A DNA stretch of 64,000 nucleotides. Origin: Desulfovibrio legallii. Lineage in GTDB: Bacteria; Desulfobacterota; Desulfovibrionia; Desulfovibrionales; Desulfovibrionaceae. The translations under genes were made by a program, and so were the position numbers. The notes under the pieces are model-generated. The model did no database searches, was not told the DNA's origin, and saw nothing but the letters and a program-made list of their open reading frames with translations. Shown in pieces: positions 1-8,023 of the stretch. The stretch covers positions 93,839-157,838 of the forward strand of contig NZ_SIXC01000007.1 in NCBI RefSeq assembly GCF_004309735.1, in the 5' to 3' direction. Numbering within the stretch: position 1 is the stretch's first letter; each line of letters begins with the position of its first letter.

Positions 1-900
1 GCTGTAGCGCGAGGTCATCCAGCCGGGATGCCAGATAACGTGCGGGGCTGCTTCCGCCAGCATATGGGCCAGATTTTCGATGGCCTGGGCCTCCACGCCG
101 CATTCATTGGCGGCCCAGGCGGCCGTGTAGGGGGCGACAAAGGCGCGCAACTCCTCAAAACCGGTAGTATGGGCGGCCACATAATTCTTATCATAGAGGC
201 CCTGGGCAATGAGGGTGTTGATGATTGCCAGATTGAAGGCGTAGTCGCTGCCGGGCCGGATGACAAAGACGTTATCGGCCTTGGAGGCCGTGACAGTATG
301 CCGGATATCTATGACGGAAAGTTTGCAGCCGCCGCGCAGGGCCCGCATCACGGTGCGCGCCTCGCCCACATTGAGAGCTTCAAAAATGTTGCGGGTCTGC
401 AGCACAATATGTTTGCAATTGGCGTAGTCGTAGACCATCATGCCCCGCCCGTAGCCAAACACGGCCTTGCAGGCGTGGTGCGTATTAAGGTCGCAGGAAG
501 GGCTGTGCGTGCACACGTTGGGCGAACCCAGCCCGCGCATAAAGGCGCGGTACAGGTCGGTAAAGGGGCCTTCACGGTCTGACCAGAGGACAGTTTCTTT
601 GCCGTACTTTTCCTGAGCTGCGGCCACCTTGCGGGCCACATAGTCAAAAGCCTCGTCCCAGGAGACCTCGCGCCACTTCCCCTCGCCGCGCTCCCCAGCG
701 CGGATCAGCGGGCCGTGGGGCCGTTCTGCATCCTCTTCCAGGGCCTTGCCGGCAACGCCGCGCGCGCACAAGGCCCCTTTGAGGGGGCTTTGCTTGTTCC
801 CATAGATCATGGCTATGGTATTGTTGCGTTCTTCCACAGTAATGGGACAGCGCACGCTGCACATGCCGCAGACACTGTGAATTTGATGATTCACTTCCAT
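1..900 (-). CDS. Molybdopterin-dependent oxidoreductase, N-terminal part (cut by window edge)
   Basis: The reading frame starts at the ATG complementary to 898-900 and stays open to base 1, giving 300 residues of a larger catalytic subunit. A 4Fe-4S binding pattern opens the protein (VCGMCSVRCPI near residues 10-20), with the fourth cysteine in KGALCARG near residue 45. This is the layout of the complex iron-sulfur molybdoenzyme family (thiosulfate/polysulfide reductase, formate dehydrogenase and relatives). A cysteine in HSPSCDLN near residue 137 is a candidate molybdenum ligand, which would favour a PhsA/PsrA-like enzyme. There is no twin-arginine signal before the cluster motif, so the protein may be cytoplasmic or exported with a partner. 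Substrate cannot be assigned from this fragment. Partner Fe-S and membrane subunits would lie outside the window to the left. Confidence 0.85.
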   Translation of the reverse strand, partial: MEVNHQIHSVCGMCSVRCPITVEERNNTIAMIYGNKQSPLKGALCARGVAGKALEEDAERPHGPLIRAGERGEGKWREVSWDEAFDYVARKVAAAQEKYGKETVLWSDREGPFTDLYRAFMRGLGSPNVCTHSPSCDLNTHHACKAVFGYGRGMMVYDYANCKHIVLQTRNIFEALNVGEARTVMRALRGGCKLSVIDIRHTVTASKADNVFVIRPGSDYAFNLAIINTLIAQGLYDKNYVAAHTTGFEELRAFVAPYTAAWAANECGVEAQAIENLAHMLAEAAPHVIWHPGWMTSRYS

Positions 901-1389
901 GCCGACCTCTCGCAATGCTTGCTCCAGACCATCTCAAGGCCGCTCCCCTGCCCGGCACTCCCCCAGCGCCGCATGGTCTGAAATTTTTCACAAGATAGAG
1001 CGTCGTTATATGCCGACGTACAAAGGACAATGAAAGCCCCCCAAAGTCGGCAACATTGCTAAGGCATTAATAGTATCAATTTTTTCTAACAAAAACCAGC
1101 CCCCTGCCGGACTTTTCTTTACTTTTTTTACTTTATCGATGTCGTATATTTTACATAACAAATTGTTATTAAACATTTTATATTTTTTTTACTCCAAAAA
1201 GCACCCGCAGGGAGAACCACGCCCCTGCGCGGCATTGTCCGCCCTCTTGTCATAGGTATTGAAAAAGTCTAGATTATGGCCTCCGGCATACCCATACGGC
1301 TTTGCCGCAGGCCCGGCACATGCGGCCCGACAGAATCACCGCGCCCCGCGCCGCGGCAACCGCCTATCCGGCACAACCCGAGGCTTGCC
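901..1389. promoter_or_regulatory. Divergent intergenic region with AT-rich block and a palindrome
   Basis: This gap separates the leftward molybdoenzyme from the rightward nuclease gene. Bases about 1060-1200 are strongly AT-rich against a GC-rich background. They contain the 13-base palindrome TAACAAATTGTTA (1156-1168), a plausible operator. No complete gene is visible. The nuclease frame is open back to 1276, but codons 1276-1389 encode nothing family-like. Promoter positions are not resolved. Confidence 0.4.
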
Positions 1390-2673
1390 ATGGACGTTGT
1401 ACGTTATATCCACGCGGCGGACCTGCATCTGGACACGCCCTTTCTCGGCCTTGCCCGCGAAACGGCCCAGGGCGAACATCTGGCCCGCCTTCTGCGCGAG
1501 GCCACCTTCACCGCCCTGGAGCGGCTGTTTCGCCTCTGTGAAACGGAAAAACCCCACTTCCTCGTCCTGGCCGGCGACATCTATAATGAAGAGAACCACA
1601 GCGTCAAAGCCCAACTGGCCCTGCGCGACGGCTGCCGCCGTCTGGAAGCCGTGGGCGTGCGCGTGTTTCTGGCGCACGGCAACCATGACCCCCTCAACTC
1701 GCAGCTCACAACGCTTACCTGGCCGGACAACGTCACCGTGTTCGGGCCGGAGGTGGAAAGCCGCACGGTGGGACAGGACGGCCGCCCACTGGCGGTGGTC
1801 CACGGCATAAGCCACGCCCGTCTGCGCGAAAACCGCAATCTGGCCCGTCTCTTCCGCCGGGATGCAGAAAAGGACTGCTTTCAGCTGGGGGTACTCCACT
1901 GCACACTCGAAGGACAGGCCAAGGCGGACCGCTACGCGCCCTGCTCCCTGGAAGACCTCAAGGCCGCCGGGCTGGACGCCTGGGCCCTCGGCCATGTGCA
2001 CGAAGGTCAGATCCTGTCCCAGACTCCCTTTGTAGCTTACAGCGGCAGTGCCCAGGGTCTGCACATCAACGAACCCGGCCCGCGCGGCTGCCTGCGGGTA
2101 AGCGCCCGCCCCACGCCGGAGGGCGGATACGTTTGCCAGGCCGAACCGGTACGCCTAGGGCCCGTGCAGTGGGCCCTTGTAGAGGCTGACCTGGACGGCG
2201 TAGAGCAGCTGGATGTGGTCGAAACGCGCCTTGCCGCCGCCCTGGAAGCGGCGGCCGAAGCCACGCCCCCCGGTTGCGAAGCCCTTATTGCCCGGCTGCG
2301 GCTGTGCGGCCGCACAGGGTTGGATACGCTGTTGCGCGACCCAACCCATCAGACCGACCTCATTGAACGCCTGGAAGCCCTGCAAACAGCCACCCCCGGC
2401 GTCTGGATCAAGGATATGCAGGCGTCCACCAGCCCGCTGCTGGATATGGAAGCCGCTCTGGCCCGCGAAGATCTGCTGGGAGAGGTGCTGCGGCTGGCCC
2501 AGAATCTGGAGGACCAACCGGAAGCTCTCGCCGCCCTGGCGGATACGGCCCTGGCCCCCCTGTACGGGCATGGCCAACTGCGCAAACTGCTCTCCCCGGT
2601 GGATGCCGCCAACCGGCGCGCCCTGCTGGAAGAAGCCCGACGCCTGTGCACCGACCTGCTGGAGGCGCGCTGA
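1390..2673 (+). CDS. Metallophosphoesterase DNA repair exonuclease, YhaO/SbcD-like
   Basis: The 427-residue protein carries the calcineurin-type phosphoesterase motifs in order: HAADLHLD near residue 8, GDIYNE near 60, GNHDP near 97 and GHVHEG near 204. These are the metal-binding blocks of SbcD/Mre11/YhaO nucleases. The start at 1390 is preferred over the upstream in-frame ATG at 1276 because family homology begins at MDVVRYIHAADLH, with a short GAGG just upstream. The next gene encodes an SMC-like ATPase and its ATG shares one base with this stop codon (TGATG), so the two are translationally coupled and very probably form a nuclease-ATPase complex for processing DNA ends. The pair order and the partner type resemble Bacillus YhaO-YhaN rather than classical SbcCD. 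Confidence 0.87.
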   Translation: MDVVRYIHAADLHLDTPFLGLARETAQGEHLARLLREATFTALERLFRLCETEKPHFLVLAGDIYNEENHSVKAQLALRDGCRRLEAVGVRVFLAHGNHDPLNSQLTTLTWPDNVTVFGPEVESRTVGQDGRPLAVVHGISHARLRENRNLARLFRRDAEKDCFQLGVLHCTLEGQAKADRYAPCSLEDLKAAGLDAWALGHVHEGQILSQTPFVAYSGSAQGLHINEPGPRGCLRVSARPTPEGGYVCQAEPVRLGPVQWALVEADLDGVEQLDVVETRLAAALEAAAEATPPGCEALIARLRLCGRTGLDTLLRDPTHQTDLIERLEALQTATPGVWIKDMQASTSPLLDMEAALAREDLLGEVLRLAQNLEDQPEALAALADTALAPLYGHGQLRKLLSPVDAANRRALLEEARRLCTDLLEAR

Positions 2674-5600
2674 TGTATATACAGTCCTTTCACATAGATG
2701 GATTCGGCATTTTTGCCGACATCGGCGTGGAAAAACTCTCTCCCGGCCTGAATATCTTTCTGGGCGAGAACGAGGCCGGCAAATCCACCTGCCTGGAATT
2801 CCTACGCACAACCCTCACGGGCTACCCCTCACCCCACAGCAATGAAGGCAAGGCCCTGCCCGGCCCTCTGCGGGGCGGCAGGGCCGGCGGCAGCCTTACT
2901 CTCAATGCCCGGGGAACCGGCCTGCTGCGTCTCACAAGGCGCCCCGGCGCGGGCGGCCTGACCCTGCTGGACAACGCGGGCCATCCGCTGGAGGCCGATG
3001 TTCTGCAGCGCCTGCTGGCCGGCGTGGATCGGGAGGTCTACCGCAAGGTCTTCGGCTTCAGCCTTACGGAACTGGAAGATCTCAAAAGCCTCACGGGCGA
3101 AGGCGTGCGCAACGCCCTCTACGGCGCCAGCTTTGGCCCCGGCCTGCGCTCGCCGGCCGAGGCGCTGAAAGCTCTTGAAACCCGGCAAGCAGCCCTGTTC
3201 AAACCCGGCGGCAGCGTGCCACAGCTCAACAAAGCCCTGCGCCAGCTCACAGACCTGCGCAAAAAAATGGCTGAACTGGAGCAAGAAAGTGCGGGCTACG
3301 ACGCCCTGGCCGCAGAACTGGCCGCCAGCCGGGAACATCTGCGCCAGACCCGCCACCGCCGCACGGCTCTGGAAGCGGAACGCCGCCAGCTGGAGCGTCG
3401 CCGCAACGTCTGGCTGCAGTGGAACGAATGGCGCATGGCCGGCACGCAGCTGGAGCGCCTGGAGCCGGAAGGCGCGGCCTTTCCCGAAGACGGCCGGGCC
3501 CGACTGGCCCGCGCCCAGGAGGCAGGGGAAAGCTGCCGCCGCCAACTAGCTGCGGAAGAAGAAAAATTGCGTCTGCTGCGAGAACGGCGGGACGCCGTGA
3601 CGCTGGACCCGCCCCTGCTGGCCGCCCTGCCCGCCCTACGCCGCCTGACGGAGCGCAAAAGCGGCTTCCGCCAGGCCGAAGGCGCGCTGGCCGCCCAGGA
3701 AACCGCCTGCCGACGGGCGGAAGAAAATCTTCAACGCGAGCTCGCCCGGCTGGGCCCGGACTGGACCTGCGAACGTATCCGCGCCACGGACCGCTCCCTG
3801 TTCGCCCGTGAAGATCTGGAAAAACAGGCCAGGGAAATGGACGCCGCCATGTCCGCCCACCAGGCCGCCGTAGGCACCCTGCACCAGTGCAATCAGGAAA
3901 CGGCCGCAGCGAAACGCGAGGCCGCCACGGCAGCGCAGGCGCTGGAATTGCTGCCCACCCCGACGGCGGTCGTGGACGACCAGACCCGCGACGATCTGCG
4001 CCAGGCGCTTGCCCGCCATGAAGAGGCCTCCCGCCAGCGCCCGGGGCGTCTGGCTGCGGTACAGGAAGCCCGCACAACCTTTGCCCGCGCCTATGCCCCG
4101 TTGCGGCTTAGCGGCGCGACTGCGGATGAAAAGGACGAGCAGGAAGCCGGGCGCATTCTGGACAACCTGCTGGCCCGTCAGGACGAGGCTCTGCAACTGG
4201 CCGCGGCAGTCCAGACGCAGCTGGCCCAGGCCGAAACCGCCGCCCAGGACGTGCGCCGGAGCGAAGACGATGTTGCGGACGTCAGAAACCGCATGGAGCG
4301 GCTGCGTGAAGAACAACGCGCCCTCAACGGTCCGGCCCGCGAGGTGCTGGAGAGCCAGACCACAGCCCTGCGCCAGTTGCGCGCTCTTTCCTCCACGCTC
4401 GCCACAGAGCAGGAACGCCTGGCCGAGCTGGAAGGTCGCCTTATCAGCGAAACGCCCGCCCGCAGCATCAAAAACCTGCCCCTGCTGCTTCTGGGCGCCG
4501 CGTTGTTCCTGGCTGGAGCCGGCACGCTCCTGGCCGCCTGGCGGCTGGGCGTCACCAGCCTGCCTCTGACCCAAGGGCTTGAGATGCCGGTCAATCTCTG
4601 GTCAGGGTATCTGATCCTGTTCTGCGGCGTGGGCTTTCTGGCTGCGGGCCTGCCCCACGATGGGCCGGAACGCCGCCGCCGCAAGAACGAATTCGCCCAC
4701 CTGCAGAGCCGCCGCGACGCCTGCGCCGCCCATGTGGCCGAGCTGAAGGAACAGGCCCGGCAACTCTGCGCCACGGCGGACGTGCCCGACCTGGATATGG
4801 TCACCCTGGAAGCCACGGAAGTGCGGCTGGAGCGGGAAAGGGAACTCTGCTTCCGAGAAGAGCGCGCCCGCAAGGATATGGAAACGCTCCGGCAGGCCCT
4901 GGACCAGGCCCGCGCGGAACTGGCCCACCTGCAGACCGTCCATGCGGCGGCCGAGGCGCAGGTGCAGCAGGTGCGCCGCCGCTGGCACGAGTTTTTACTG
5001 GCCCTGCATGTGGGCGCCGTGCCCGCCCCTGAAGGCGCAGCCGCCTTTTTCGCCAAGGTGGAGGCGGCCCGTCTGGCTCTTGGCGGGGTGGCCGCCGCCC
5101 GAACAGAACTGGAAGCGCTGGAAGCGGATATGTGCGCACAGGAAACACGCCTGCGCACCGTGCCCGCCGTGGCGGATCTTTTGCCGGAGCCGGCGGACGC
5201 GGCAGCCCTGACCCGCGCCGTGCGCCAGGTGCTGGACGCCTGCCGCGATGCTGAAGCCGCGCGGGAGCAGCGCATCAAGGCCGAAGCCGTCTTGCACAAT
5301 GCCCAGAGCGAATGTCGGCGCGCCACAGACCGCCAAAACCGGGCCGCCGCCGCGCAGCAGCAGGCTGAAGAACGCCTGGCCGCCGCCCGGCAAACCTGGA
5401 CCGCCAGCCTGGAGGGACTAGGGCTGGGCGCGGACCTCAATCCGGAAACCGTGCGCCAGGCTTTTGCCTCCATGGACACCTGCCTGGCCGCCGCTGCCGA
5501 ACTGGAGCGCGCCCAAACGGTCCTGGCCCAGAGCCGGGCAGAACTGTCCGCTCTGCGCGAACCGCTGGAAAGTCTGCTTCATGAACTGCAGCGCCAACCG

Positions 5601-6650
5601 GAACGCGACGCCGACGGCACGCCCCGTTGGCTGGAAAGTCTGGACGCCGCCCTGACCGCAGCGGAAAACGCCGCCGCAGCGCAGGCCCAGCACGACGTTC
5701 TGGAACGCCGCGCCGTGGAGCAGGCGGATAGCGTAGCTGCGGCCACAGCCGCCCTGGAAGCCGCCGACCTGGCCCGGCAGAGCCTGCTGGCCCTGGCAGG
5801 CGCACAGGATGCGGAACACTTTTTGCGCCTGGCGGCCCTGCATGAAGAACGCACGGCCCTGCGCCAGCGTCGGCAATACCTGGAAGACGCCCTGAGCCAG
5901 GCTGCCGACGGCGCGCCGCTGGAAGATTTTCTGGCCGGCTTCGAGGCTGCAGATCAGGAGAGTCAGGAACGGCGCTGCGCCGCCATTGACGAAGAACTGC
6001 CCGCGCTGGTGGAGCGGGAGGATGCTTTGGTCAAAAAGACAGGGGAACTGGCGAACCGCGTGGAAGCTCTCTCCCGTGCGGACGCGCTCTCCCGCTTGCG
6101 GCAGCAGGAGGCCTCTCTGCTGGAAAGCATGGAGCGCCTGGCCGCAGGTTGGAGTCGCGCCGCCCTGGCCCGAGCCTTGCTGGAATCGGCCAAACGCGCC
6201 TTTGAACAGGAGCGCCAGCCCGAAGTCATCCGCCTGGCCTCCCAGATCTTCTGCCGTATCACGGGCCGCCGCTGGCGGGGCATCAGCGCATCACTGGAGG
6301 ACGCCAGCCTGCGCATCCTGCCTGCCGAAGGAGAAGCCGCCGGGCCGGAAACCCTCAGTCGCGGCGCACGGGAGCAGGCCTACCTGGCCTTGCGCCTGGC
6401 CTACATTAAAAACCATGCGGTCCATGCCACGCCCCTGCCTGTGATCATGGACGAAGTGCTGGTCAACTTCGACCCCCAGCGCGCCGAACGCACAGCCAGA
6501 GCCTTTGTAGACCTCACGGGCGGCGACCCCGAAGCGGCCCACCAACTGCTCTACTTCACCTGCCAGCCGCACACCGTGGACCTGCTGCGCAAGGCCGACC
6601 CCGGCGCGGCGCTCTTGCTGGTGGAAGACGGCCGCATCCGCCCGGCCTGA
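2673..6650 (+). CDS. YhaN/SbcC-like coiled-coil AAA ATPase with central membrane segments
   Basis: The 1325-residue protein begins with an SMC/RecF-type P-loop (GENEAGKST near residue 33). Long coiled-coil arms follow, rich in Ala, Glu, Arg and Gln. It ends with a signature-like LSRGAREQAYLALRLAY and a Walker-B-like PVIMDEVLVNFD near residue 1260. About the middle are two hydrophobic stretches (roughly residues 602-622 and 642-662) that look like a transmembrane hairpin, a feature of YhaN-type proteins rather than SbcC. The start at 2673 has a GGAGG 8 bases upstream and overlaps the stop of the nuclease gene. Inferred role: ATP-driven clamp partner of the upstream phosphoesterase, possibly tethered to the inner membrane. 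The gene ends 24 bases before a strong hairpin terminator. Confidence 0.85.
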   Translation: MYIQSFHIDGFGIFADIGVEKLSPGLNIFLGENEAGKSTCLEFLRTTLTGYPSPHSNEGKALPGPLRGGRAGGSLTLNARGTGLLRLTRRPGAGGLTLLDNAGHPLEADVLQRLLAGVDREVYRKVFGFSLTELEDLKSLTGEGVRNALYGASFGPGLRSPAEALKALETRQAALFKPGGSVPQLNKALRQLTDLRKKMAELEQESAGYDALAAELAASREHLRQTRHRRTALEAERRQLERRRNVWLQWNEWRMAGTQLERLEPEGAAFPEDGRARLARAQEAGESCRRQLAAEEEKLRLLRERRDAVTLDPPLLAALPALRRLTERKSGFRQAEGALAAQETACRRAEENLQRELARLGPDWTCERIRATDRSLFAREDLEKQAREMDAAMSAHQAAVGTLHQCNQETAAAKREAATAAQALELLPTPTAVVDDQTRDDLRQALARHEEASRQRPGRLAAVQEARTTFARAYAPLRLSGATADEKDEQEAGRILDNLLARQDEALQLAAAVQTQLAQAETAAQDVRRSEDDVADVRNRMERLREEQRALNGPAREVLESQTTALRQLRALSSTLATEQERLAELEGRLISETPARSIKNLPLLLLGAALFLAGAGTLLAAWRLGVTSLPLTQGLEMPVNLWSGYLILFCGVGFLAAGLPHDGPERRRRKNEFAHLQSRRDACAAHVAELKEQARQLCATADVPDLDMVTLEATEVRLERERELCFREERARKDMETLRQALDQARAELAHLQTVHAAAEAQVQQVRRRWHEFLLALHVGAVPAPEGAAAFFAKVEAARLALGGVAAARTELEALEADMCAQETRLRTVPAVADLLPEPADAAALTRAVRQVLDACRDAEAAREQRIKAEAVLHNAQSECRRATDRQNRAAAAQQQAEERLAAARQTWTASLEGLGLGADLNPETVRQAFASMDTCLAAAAELERAQTVLAQSRAELSALREPLESLLHELQRQPERDADGTPRWLESLDAALTAAENAAAAQAQHDVLERRAVEQADSVAAATAALEAADLARQSLLALAGAQDAEHFLRLAALHEERTALRQRRQYLEDALSQAADGAPLEDFLAGFEAADQESQERRCAAIDEELPALVEREDALVKKTGELANRVEALSRADALSRLRQQEASLLESMERLAAGWSRAALARALLESAKRAFEQERQPEVIRLASQIFCRITGRRWRGISASLEDASLRILPAEGEAAGPETLSRGAREQAYLALRLAYIKNHAVHATPLPVIMDEVLVNFDPQRAERTARAFVDLTGGDPEAAHQLLYFTCQPHTVDLLRKADPGAALLLVEDGRIRPA

Positions 6651-6674
6651 TCTGTCCGCAGACTCTTCGGCGTC

Positions 6675-6730
6675 CGCAGGCGTAAAAAAACGTTGCCCCC
6701 ACGCGGTTGCAACGTTTTTTTACGCCTGCG
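6675..6730. terminator. Bidirectional rho-independent terminator
   Basis: A perfect 22-base inverted repeat (6675-6696 with 6709-6730) and 12-base loop contains A7/T7 runs inside the arms, so both strands give a GC stem followed by a U run. It sits between the convergent yhaN-like gene and the Ldh_2-type dehydrogenase. Confidence 0.9.
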
Positions 6731-6801
6731 ACGCGGTTGACGCGCGCCTTCCGACCCTACTCCGCCATGTACAAGACAAAGGCGCACGGCAGGGCATCGC
6801 A

Positions 6802-7800
6802 TTACTCCAGACCGCACAACTGCGCGTAAAGCTCGTCGGGCAGGGTAATGCCGCCGGCGGCCAAGGCGGCCTCCCGCCGTTGGATACGCCTGTCGCCAGG
6901 CAGGCGCGCGCCAGGCTGCTCAGTAATGGCCCGCAGCAAGCTCTCCAGCCGGTCCGCAAAATCCGCACCCGCCAGGCTGCCGGGGTCTATGGCTATAAAG
7001 CTCTGGCCCAGACGCGGCGCGGGCCCTTCGGGCGTAAACAGGGAAGAAGCCTCCATGGCCAGGGCTGCACCGGGCAACAGCCCGGCCAGAATTTCCACCA
7101 TCAGGGCCAGGGCGTAGCCCTTGGGCCCGCCGAAGGGCAGCAAAGCACCGGCAAAGGCTTTAGCTGCGTCCCGCGTGGGTTTTCCTTCAGCGTCCACTGC
7201 CGCGCCTTCAGGGATGAGCTCACCTTTTTTGGCGGCCTGCAAGACCTTGCCCCTGGCCAGCAACCCCATGGAAAGATCAATGACCAGCGGCCGCGCGGCC
7301 TTGCGCGGGCAGGCCAGGGCCAGAGGGTTGGTGCCGAAAACTCCTTTGCAGCCGCCGTAGGGCGCCAGAGAGGCCGGGCTGTTGGCGAAACCAAGGGCCA
7401 GCAGCCCTTGGGCCGCCAGGTCGGCCACGGGAAAGCCCAGCACACCGGCGTGGTGCGAATTGCATACCCCCATCAGGGCTATGCCCTGTTCGCGCGCAGC
7501 GGCGGCAAGCTCCGGCAGGCCCTCGGCAAAAGCTCTGAAGGCGAAGCCGCAACGGGCGTCCACCCGCACCACGCCGGGCTTGGGACGGGTTACGGCGGGC
7601 TCGGCATGGCCGTCCACCTTGCCCGTATCTGTCTGGCCCACGTAATAGGGAATACGTGAAAAACCGTGAGAGGGAATGCCCTCCATTTCTGCCCGCAGCA
7701 GGGATTCTACCGTGGGAGCGGCATTTTTTTCACTGACCTTGTGCCGGGTAAGAAGGCGTACGCCCAGTCGGCGGGCGTCGCCCAAAGAGATGTCTGGCAT
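6802..7800 (-). CDS. Malate/L-lactate dehydrogenase family (Ldh_2) NAD(P)-dependent oxidoreductase
   Basis: The 332-residue protein matches the Ldh_2 family (malate, L-lactate, ureidoglycolate and delta1-piperideine-2-carboxylate reductases). Visible hallmarks are EGIPSHGFSRIPYY near residue 40, CNSHHAGVLGFP near 112, FGTNPLALACP near 153 and LPFGGPKGYALALMVEIL near 220. The family reduces 2-oxo acids or oxidises 2-hydroxy acids with NAD(P)H. Substrate cannot be read from sequence. The gene is divergent from the PrpR-like activator, 223 bases apart, so it may belong to the same 2-hydroxy/2-oxo acid regulon. The start ATG is the first codon with family homology (MPDISLGDARRL). Confidence 0.85.
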   Translation of the reverse strand: MPDISLGDARRLGVRLLTRHKVSEKNAAPTVESLLRAEMEGIPSHGFSRIPYYVGQTDTGKVDGHAEPAVTRPKPGVVRVDARCGFAFRAFAEGLPELAAAAREQGIALMGVCNSHHAGVLGFPVADLAAQGLLALGFANSPASLAPYGGCKGVFGTNPLALACPRKAARPLVIDLSMGLLARGKVLQAAKKGELIPEGAAVDAEGKPTRDAAKAFAGALLPFGGPKGYALALMVEILAGLLPGAALAMEASSLFTPEGPAPRLGQSFIAIDPGSLAGADFADRLESLLRAITEQPGARLPGDRRIQRREAALAAGGITLPDELYAQLCGLE

Positions 7801-8023
7801 GGCTGCGTTCCGTTGGTTGCTGTTCGTATGCTTTTATCAAAGGCCCCGCGGAGCGGCGTGCGCCCCGACCTGTAACAGCGCAAATACCTTGCGCTTACGC
7901 CTTCGTACCCCTTCAGATTGGCAAATCCACGCCTGGAGGTCGAGTAAAAAATCACCGACCTCCGCCGTCTTGCGCATTTGCCCGCCGCCACCTATAGTTT
8001 TCATAGCACCAGACGAGGAAACC
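7801..8023. promoter_or_regulatory. Divergent promoter region between dehydrogenase and activator genes
   Basis: The 223-base spacer carries a small stem-loop, AGCGCAA-atacc-TTGCGCT (about 7875-7893), followed by TACGCCTT. This is a short remnant resembling the central module of repeat family B described elsewhere in this window. No convincing -24/-12 element was found here on either strand. Confidence 0.35.

Noticed and set aside
28..582. Open frame of 184 codons on the plus strand
   Set aside because: It is antisense to the molybdoenzyme gene, whose minus-strand frame carries clear cysteine motifs and is open to the window edge.
7676..8023. N-terminal extension of the sigma-54 regulator
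   Set aside because: The 116 extra codons overlap the divergent promoter region and the dehydrogenase gene. PrpR_N homology and an RBS-like tract begin at 8024.
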